Source: Megaleporinus macrocephalus
Lineage: Eukaryota > Chordata > Actinopteri > Characiformes > Anostomidae
NCBI GenBank assembly: GCA_021613375.1
Contig: CM038719.1
Coordinates: 4,352,289 to 4,416,288 of the forward strand
Direction of reading: 5' to 3'
Length of the DNA: 64,000 nt
Positions 56,235-64,000 of this stretch are shown piece after piece. Both the position numbers and the translations under genes were made by a program. How positions within the stretch are numbered: position 1 is the stretch's first letter; each line of letters begins with the position of its first letter. A model generated the notes under the pieces. The model ran no database searches, was not told where the DNA came from, and saw only the letters and a list, made by a program, of their open reading frames with translations.

Positions 56235-56700
56235 CTTCACACTCGTGCTGGTCACCTACTGTAGATCTCCTCTCGCTCCTCAGAGACCACCACTGTTTTC
56301 TTGACGACCTCCACAACACCATGAACTGTCCGTCTGTCTGTGTATGTGGTTCCCTGGGACTGTCCACCTGTCTGGCATGCGTGTCCAGCAGGGGGAGTCG
56401 TGTGTCCTTCTCTCGCCGCAGTGGGACCCTTAAAGCTGTTGGTAGGTCACTGGCCCCCGTGTCTCGTCTCTGCTGCCTCTTCACTCGGGCAGCGCTGGGG
56501 AATGCTGTCATGCCGAAATTCAATCCAGCTTCCATCACCCCCCAACACACCCACAGCAGGCTGCCTCAGGAGGGTCCAGTACAGCCTGCCCAAATTAGAA
56601 CGTCTCCACTGTCTTACTTCTTCTGTCTGGTCAGTTTCTTCTTCGTCTTCTTTGTATTTCTCTATCGTTTATGGGACGAAAGTCCAGCTGCGTCCATCAT
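56235..56700 (-). other. Possible minus-strand exon region, unassigned
   Basis: GC-richer than its surroundings, with two good minus-strand donor sites: CAA/GTAAGT near 56,222 and AG/GTGACC near 56,255. One frame before the second donor reads TVHGVVEVVKKTVVVSEERE; another open frame covers 56218-56550. These are mutually exclusive readings and neither is a family I know. It could be a 5' UTR exon of kcna7, another gene, or chance. Confidence 0.25.
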
Positions 56701-56739
56701 TTCTTTTCTTTTTTTCGGAGACAGATCCAAAGTTCAGTC

Positions 56740-56914
56740 TTAGAAGTTGGTTGCACCATTCAAACACATTCAATGATGTTGAGGTTCTGGACTGTGGGGT
56801 GGTCAGTCCGTTGTTCTGATAAGAGCAGCAGCTTTTTTTCTCAGCGAGGAGCTTCTTGAAGAGCTACACATCCTTTCAGACCCACAGTGCTGAGGTGTCT
56901 TCTCACAGTGGAAG

Positions 56915-56976
<62 letters not shown>

Positions 56977-58760
56977 ATGAGAGAAAGAGCTGAAGAAAGA
57001 CAAGATAGATGAGAGAAAGAAATTAAACAAGACGAGAGTGTGGGAGAATGAAAGAGTGACAGAAAGTGAGAGAATTAGGCAGAAAGAAAGACAGATGAGA
57101 GATGAAGAAAGAGACAGACTAAGATATAAATGGTGGGAGAGAGAATAAAGAGAGATGAAGGAAGACGAAGAAGAAAAGAGGGAAAGGATACAGATGAAAA
57201 AGTGAGAATAGAGAACATGAGGAAAAAAGAGAGACTGAAAGAATCAGAGGATGAGAGAGAGAGAAAGATAAATAGAGAATGAGAGAGGGATTAAGTGAGG
57301 GAGCCAGATAGAAAGAGAGAGAGAGTAAAAGAATGTGAAACAGAAATAGTGAGAGAATGATAGAAAAATGAGGTGGAAGGATAGATAGAGAGAGAAAGAA
57401 TGAGGGAAAGAGCTGAAGAAAGACAAAAGAGGTGCGGGAAAGAAATAAAAAAGATGAGTGGGAGAGTAAAGAGTTACAAGGTGAGAGAATGAGAGGCAGA
57501 AAGAAAGACAGATGAGAGAGGAATAAAGAGATAGACTAAGAAATAAGGGCAGAGAGACAAAGGACAAAGATGAAAAAGTGAGAACAGAGAAAATGAGTAA
57601 AGTAAGCTAGAAAGACTGAGTGAGAGAATGAGAGAGAGATAAAGAGAGTGAGAGGATGAGAGAGAGGTAAAGGGAGTGAGAGAATGAGAGAGAGATAAAG
57701 AGAGTGAGAGAATGAGAGAGAGATAAAGAGAGTAAGAGGATGAGAGAGAGATAAAGAGAGTGAGAGGATGAGAGAGAGGTAAAGAGAGTGAGAGAATGAG
57801 AGAGAGTTGAAGAGAGTGAGAGGATGAGAGAGAGGTAAAGGGAGTGAGAGAATGAGAGAGAGATAAAGAGAGTGAGAGGATGAGAGAGAGGTAAAGAGAG
57901 TGAGAGAATGAGAGAGAGATAAAGAGAGTGAGAGGATGAGAGAGAGGTAAAGGGAGTGAGAGAATGAGAGAGAGATAAAGAGAGTGAGAGGATGAGAGAG
58001 AGGTAAAGAGAGTGAGAGAATGAGAGAGAGTTGAAGAGAGTGAGAGGATGAGAGAGAGGTAAAGAGAGTGAGAGAATGCGAGGAAGATAAAGAGAGGGAG
58101 CCAGATAGAAAGAGAGCAAAAGAGTGAGAGAACGAGAGAGATAAAGAGAGTGAGCCAGATAGAAAGAGAGCAAAAGAGTGAGAGAACGAGAGAGAGAAAA
58201 AGAGAGTGGGAGAATAAGAGGAAGATAAAGAGAGTGAGAGAATGAGAGAGATAAAGAGAGGGAGCCAGATAGAATAAGAGCAAAAGAGTGAGAGAATGAG
58301 AAAGACAAAGAGAGTGGGAGAATGAGAGGGAGCCAGAGAGAGAGTGAAAGAGTGAGAAACAGGATGAGAGGGAGCCAGAGAGAGAGAGAGTGAAAGAGTG
58401 AGAAACAGAAAGAGTGAGAGAATGGTAAAAAAATGAGGAGTCTTCTGACAGTGGAAAGATGGACAGAAACACCTGTGGATGTTCTCAGACCTGAAGGTGG
58501 AGCTGGATGTTCTCCTCTCTCTCTCAGAGCTTTAAATGATGCTTATCTGTTGAGGGGGGCAGTGTTGGTGGGTCAGCTCTCCCAGGTGGTTGTTAGGAGC
58601 TCCAGTTTGTGTGTAGCTTTGGAAGTTTTGGAAACTCCTGTTATTTTTCACTTATTTTCTTTGACTTTCTCCTTCCTGGTACAGCGGGATCATCTTATAT
58701 CTTATCTCCTCAGCAACATCTCAGTGACTGTGTATGTACATCAGGTCTAATGTCTATTAC
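56740..58760 (-). mobile_element. Tc1-like remnant split by a GA array
   Basis: ATGTTGAGGTTCTGGACTGT (56,776) and AAGAGCTACACATCCTTTCA (56,857) are the reverse complement of parts of the 17,250-17,850 Tc1-like element. After the GA array, GGACAGAAACACCTGTGG (58,461) continues the same element. CAGTGGAARGATRGA lies on both sides of the array. Confidence 0.7.
56917..58440. repeat. GA-rich array with an embedded 28-bp minisatellite
   Basis: A pure GA run at 56,928-56,971, degenerate GA/GAAA to 57,600, then regular alternation of GAGAGTGAGAGAATGAGAGA GAGATAAA and a GGATGAGAGAGAGGTAAA variant (about 28 bp each, in pairs of 56) to about 58,080. Ser/Leu open frames on the minus strand are artefacts. 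Confidence 0.9.
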
Positions 58761-59244
58761 TTCCCAATCAAAACACTCACAAGCCGAGCTCATGCAGGGA
58801 GATGGCGTCGCTAGGCTGCGGCCTAGTTTCAGTATCATAAGGAACAAGTGTCCCAGTAAACATCAAAGCACTGCTGTAATCATCTCTGGATACGAGCTTC
58901 TGCCAGGTGCCGTAAACGTGAACCTGAACGTCCTGTGATGTTGTTTTTGCCACAGAGTGCAGCACTTCTTTTCACCAGACTTGCTGTAATTGCTGTTATC
59001 AATAACACAGCATATCATCACTGTACAAAGAGAAACAATGATCTCTAGCAGCTTTACAGCTCAGAACTAAACATACTTTACTTTTAATGTGAGTCTATGG
59101 AACCAGAATTTTTTTTTCCAAGCTATTTTAAAGCATTTCTATTGGTCCATTCATCGTAACATTGTCACACAATGTAAACATCAGCTGCTGCGTTCAGGTG
59201 ATGTAGGAATATAAAGATGGAGATGTTTTTCTTTGCAGTGTTAA

Positions 59245-59465
59245 TATACATGTGTCACTGCTGAGAATGATCCCCCTCCCTAATAGTATCTGCTCTGTGG
59301 TGGTCCTGTGGTGGTCCTGATCATTAAAGAACAGAGTAATAAAGTCTACAGAGAATCAGATGAACTACAGTCTGTAAGTGGAGCTCCTGTATGGTCAGTG
59401 GAGCTGATACAGTGGACAGTGAGTGGAGCTCCTGTATGGTCAGTGGAGCTGACTGTTTAACACTG
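59245..59465. repeat. Dispersed fish repeat, second copy
   Basis: GAATGATCCCCCTCCCTAAT, CTCTGTGGTGGTCCTG and AGTGGAGCTGATACAGTGGA are the reverse complement of the repeat at 45,228-45,650. A short internal block (TGGAGCTCCTGTATGGTCAG) is duplicated. Confidence 0.7.
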
Positions 59466-60084
59466 TACTGAAAAGTATTAGAGACACGGCTTTAGTGGAC
59501 AGTTATATACCACGATCCTAAAATCTTCCTCTTTAATTACTCTTAAAATGAACAATATGCTTAATTTTTTTCAATCATTTGTTTTTTAAGCTTTTATTTC
59601 TCTTTAATTGCCTTTATTTTTTTGTATGTGACAATGAGTGCTCTGTTCTTGTCTGATATTATTATTATTTGTTAGTTTTTATTGTTATTTTAGTTGTATT
59701 TACTGTAAAGCTGCATCTATATTACATATGAATATACATTCCCTCTATGTACTGATTACTATTATGTAGTCTTCACTAACACTTCTGTTATTGAGTGTAA
59801 TGACCGCTAGATGGCCTGTTAGACCAGCAGGTAGGTCCAGTTCTAGTCTACTGCAGCTCTGACCCTCTTTAAGAGCACTACATCTTACACTGCGCCACAT
59901 ATTAATGAACGATCATTATTATACTTTAATAAGTCTCCTTTAATATTAAAACTTTACTCAGTAAAACTTCCACAAGTCATATTCCAAACACATGTGACTT
60001 CAGGTCATTCAGTCAGTATCTTCAGAACTAACAAATAATATTATAATAATAAGAGATTTTATAACATTCTTGTTTTTCTAGTTT
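59466..60084. other. AT-rich DNA, no gene seen
   Basis: Nothing recognised beyond T-rich stretches and a CTAGATGGCC repeat fragment near 59,810. Confidence 0.4.
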
Positions 60085-61757
60085 TAGCTACTTCTTCTAT
60101 CAACTATCCAGTATCAACTTCTATCAACTATAAATTATTATTCAGTATTTACAATGAATTATTCAGTATCTCCTATCAATTATTCAACATCTATTAATCA
60201 TTCAGTATCAGCTATAAATTATTATTCAGTATCTTCTATTAATTATTCAGTATCTATGATGAATTATTCAGTGTCTTCTATTAATTCTATAATTATTCAG
60301 TATAAGCTATAAACTTTTATTCAGTATTTATGATGAATTATTCAGTATCTACTGTGAATTATTATTCAGCATCTTCTATAAATTATTCTTCAATATCTAC
60401 TAAGAATTATTCAGTATCTACTATAAATTATTATTCAGAATCTACTAGGAATTATTCAGTATCTACTATAAATTATTATTCATTATCTACTAGGAATTAT
60501 TATTTAGTGTCTGCTATGATTTATTCAGTATCTACTATAAATTATTATTCATTATCTACTAGGAATTATTATTTAGTGTCTGCTATGATTTATTCAGTAT
60601 CTACTATAAATTATTATTCAGTATCTACTAGGAATTATTCAGTATCTACTATAAATTATTATTCATTATCTACTATAAATGATTATTTAGTGTCTGCTAT
60701 GATTTATTCAGTATCTACTATACATTATTATTCATTATCTACTAGGAATTATTATTTAGTGTCTGCTATGATTTATTCAGTATCTACTATAAATTATTAT
60801 TCAGTATCTACTAGGAATTATTCAGTATCTACTATAAATTATTATTTATTATCTACTAGGAATTATTATTTAGTGTCTGCTATGAATTATTTAGTATCTA
60901 CTATAAATTATTATTCAATATCTATTATAAATTATTATTCAGTATCTACTATAAGTTATTATTCAGTATCTACTATAAATTGTCACTCAGTATCTGTTAT
61001 AAATTATTATTCAGTATCTGTTTTAAATTATTATTCAGTATCTGTTATAAATTATTATTCAGTATCTGTTATAAATTATTATTCAGTATCTGTTATTTAT
61101 TATTATTCAGTATCTGTTATAAATTATTATTCAGTATCTGTTATACATTATTATTCAGTATCTGTTATTTATTATTATTCAGTATCTACTATAAATGATT
61201 ATTCAGCATCTGTTATAAATTATTATTCAGTATCTGTTATAAATTATTATTCAGTATCTGTTATAAATTATTATTCAGCATCTATTATGAATTATTCAGT
61301 ATCTGTTATAAATTATTATTCAGTATCTGTTATAAATTATTATTCAGCATCTATTATGAATTATTCAGTATCTGTTATAAATTATTATTTAGTATCTGTT
61401 ATAAATTATTATTCAGTATCTGTTATAAATTATTATTCAGCATCTATTATGAATTATTCAGTATCTGTTATAAATTATTATTTAGTATCTGTTATAAATT
61501 ATTTTTCAGTATCTGTTTTAAATTATTTTTCAGTATCTGTTATAAATTATTATTCAGCATCTATTATGAATTATTCAGTATCTGTTATAAATTATTATTT
61601 AGTATCTGTTATAAATTATTATTCAGTATCTGTTATAAATTATTTTTCAGTATCTGTTTTAAATTATTTTTCAGTATCTGTTATAAATTATTATTCAGTA
61701 TCTGTTATAAATTATTATTTAGTATCTGTTATAAATTCATATTTAGGATCTGTTATA
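60085..61757. repeat. 24-bp AT-rich minisatellite, about 70 copies
   Basis: Unit TTATTATTCAGTATCTGTTA TAAA in the right half, with CTACTATAAA, CTACTAGGAA and CTATTATGAA variants in the left half. Some units lack 3 bp. Because unit lengths are multiples of three and carry no stop in one frame, a 499-codon open frame (YYSVSVIN repeats) results. It has no gene-like features. Confidence 0.95.
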
Positions 61758-61836
61758 GTAGTTAGTAGAGTACAGCAGTGGTTGAAATTGGTAAATATAA
61801 TGATAGTAAAGTACAGTAGTAACGCTTAACAAGCGC

Positions 61837-63893
61837 CGGCCTCTGTCTCTGTACTAACACAAACCAGAACTAACTCTATCTCTGTACTAACACAAACCAG
61901 AACTAACTCTGTCTCTGTACTAACCTAAACCAGAACTAACTCTGTCTCTGTACTAACCCAAACCAGAACTAACTCTGTCTCTGTACTAACCTAAACCAGA
62001 ACTAACCCTGTCTCTGTACTAACACAAACCAGAACTAACTCTATCTCTGTACTAACACAAACCAGAACTAACTCTGTCTCTGTACTAACACAAACCAGAA
62101 CTAACTCTGTCTCTGTACTAACACAAACCAGACCTAACTCTGTCTCTGTACTAACCTAAACCAGAACTAACTCTGTCTCTGTACTAACCCAAACCAGACC
62201 TAACTCTGTCTCTGTACTAACCTAAACCAGAACTAACTCTGTCTCTGTATTAACCCAAACCAGAACTAACTCTGTCTCTGTACTAACCCAAACCAGAACT
62301 AACTCTGTCTCTGTACTAACACAAACCAGAACTAACTCAGTCTCTATACTAACCTAAACCAGAACTAACTCTGTCTCTGTACTAACCCAAACCAGAACTA
62401 ACTCTCTGTACTAACCCAAACCAAAACTAACTCTGTCTCTGTACTAACCTAAACCAGACCTAACTCTGTCTCTGTACTAACCTAAACCAGAACTAACTCT
62501 GTCTCTGTACTAACCCAAACCAGACCTAACTCAGTCTCTGTACTAACCTAAACCAGAACTAACTCTGTCTCTGTATTAACCTAAACCAGAACTAACTCTG
62601 TCTCTGTACTAACCCAAACCAGAACTAACTCAGTCTCTATACTAACCTTAACCAGAACTAACTCTGTCTCTGTACTAACCCAAACCAGAACTAACTCTCT
62701 GTACTAACCCAAACCAAAACTAACTCTGTCTCTGTACTAACCTAAACCAGACCTAACTCTGTCTCTGTACTAACCTAAACCAGAACTAACTCTGTCTCTG
62801 TACTAACCCAAACCAGACCTAACTCTGTCTCTGTACTAACCTAAACCAGAACTAACTCTGTCTCTGTACTAACCCAAACCAGAACTAACTCTGTCTCTGT
62901 ACTAACCCAAACCAGAACAAACTCTGTCTCTGTACTTACCCAAACCAGAACTAACTGTCTCTGTACAAACCTAAACCAGAACTAACTCTGTCTCTGTACT
63001 AACCCAAACCAGAACTAACTCTCTGTACTAACCCAAACCAAAACTAACTCTGTCTCTGTACTAACCTAAACCAGACCTAACTCTGTCTCTGTACTAACCT
63101 AAACCAGAACTAACTCTGTCTCTGTACTAACCCAAACCAGACCTAACTCTGTCTCTGTACTAACCTAAACCAGAACTAACTCTGTCTCTGTACTAACCCA
63201 AACCAGACCTAACTCTGTCTCTGTACTAACCCAAACCAGAACAAACTCTGTCTCTGTACTAACCCAAACCAGAACTAACTCTGTCTCTGTACTAACCCAA
63301 ACCAGACCTAACTCTGTCTCTGTACTAACCCAAACCAGAACAAACTCTGTCTCTGTACTAACCCAAACCAGAACTAACTCTGTCTCTGTATTAACACAAA
63401 CCAGAACTAACTCTGTCTCTGTACTAACCTAAACCAGAACTAACTCTGTCTCTGTACTAACACAAACCAGAACTAACTCTCTCTGTATTAACCTAAACCA
63501 GAACTAACTCTGTCTCTGTACTAACCCCAACCAGAACTAACTCTCTCTGTATTAACCTAAACCAGAACTAACTCTGTCTCTGTACTAACCCCAACCAGAA
63601 CTAACTGTCTCTGTACTAACCTAAACCAGAACTAACTCTGCCTCTGTACTAACCTAAACCAGAACTAACTGTCTCTGTACTAACCCAAACCAGAACTAAC
63701 TCTGCCTCTGTACTAACCCAAACCAGAACTAACTCTGTCTCTGTACTAACCCCAACCAGAACTAACTGTCTCTGTACTAACCTAAACCAGAACTAACTCT
63801 GCCTCTGTACTAACCTAAACCAGAACTAACTGTCTCTGTACTAACCCAAACCAGAACTAACTCTGCCTCTGTACTAACCTAAACCAGAACTAA
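61837..63893. repeat. 33-bp minisatellite, about 62 copies
   Basis: Unit CTCTGTCTCTGTACTAACCT AAACCAGAACTAA with CCCAAACC, ACAAACC and GACCTAACT variants; some units lack the CTCTGT block. Variant blocks recur in the same order (for example 62,340-62,520 and 62,635-62,820), showing duplications of several units at a time. Confidence 0.95.
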
Positions 63894-64000
63894 CTCTTTC
63901 TTTTCTCTTTCCGAGGAAATAACCGCCCACCTGTCCCGCCGAATACTGTAAAGGACGGACCACCAGGCCCCCCCCCCGTCACTTGGCACCAACCAGTTCT
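63894..64000. other. Right edge, GC-rich single-copy piece
   Basis: After the array comes a CT-rich stretch and then GGAAATAACCGCCCACCTGT with a C9 run. Too short to assign. Confidence 0.3.

Noticed and set aside
57474..58472. 332-aa and 233-aa Ser/Leu-rich minus-strand proteins
   Set aside because: Open only because GA/CT repeats lack stops in several frames.
60330..61829. 499-aa protein-coding gene
   Set aside because: Pure translation of a 24-bp tandem repeat. No splice sites, promoter or family similarity.

Overview
The window looks like nuclear DNA of a teleost fish, most likely an otophysan such as a characin or catfish. The evidence is genes split by introns with canonical GT-AG junctions, recognisable vertebrate protein families, and dense fish-type non-autonomous DNA transposons and minisatellites. 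There is no bacterial-style gene organisation. All family calls come from reading translated exons against remembered family sequences; no database search was run.

Three protein-coding genes can be reconstructed. (1) 3184-14849, plus strand: the last seven coding exons, 481 codons plus stop, of an EAAT2-type glutamate transporter (SLC1 family). Its N-terminal exons lie upstream of the window. The transport core is intact and is followed by a long Pro/Ser/Arg-rich and Arg/Glu-rich tail. (2) 20660-26310, plus strand: a complete fgf21-like gene of four coding exons (211 aa), with a signal peptide, a TATA box, the diagnostic 104-nt FGF exon and an AU-rich 3' UTR. (3) 29407-46593, minus strand: a complete Shaker-type Kv1 channel, best matched to kcna7, with four coding exons (539 aa). 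Every exon junction in all three genes keeps the reading frame. fgf21 and kcna7 are convergent neighbours. Human FGF21 and KCNA7 both lie in 19q13.33, which supports the kcna7 call.

The rest is introns and intergenic DNA full of transposon remnants: hAT-like elements with 8-bp target duplications, TTAA-flanked elements, a TA-flanked Tc1-like remnant and several unassigned terminal-inverted-repeat families. From about 35 kb to the right edge the window is dominated by tandem arrays with periods of 85, 61, 72, 45, about 28, 24 and 33 bp. From 46.6 kb to the end I see no convincing gene, only a weak candidate exon near 56.3 kb.

The most interesting observation is that the 3.7-kb array of a 45-bp repeat (51.24-54.97 kb) lies inside a copy of a small inverted-repeat transposon. 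A compact 609-bp copy of that transposon sits at 11,263-11,871 and carries exactly one 45-bp unit bounded by a direct CTACTGA repeat. This looks like a satellite being born from a transposon. Also notable are inverted transposon copies flanking kcna7 coding exon 3, a (TG)n tract that replaces the polypyrimidine tract at a transporter splice acceptor, and a non-canonical extra intron in fgf21.
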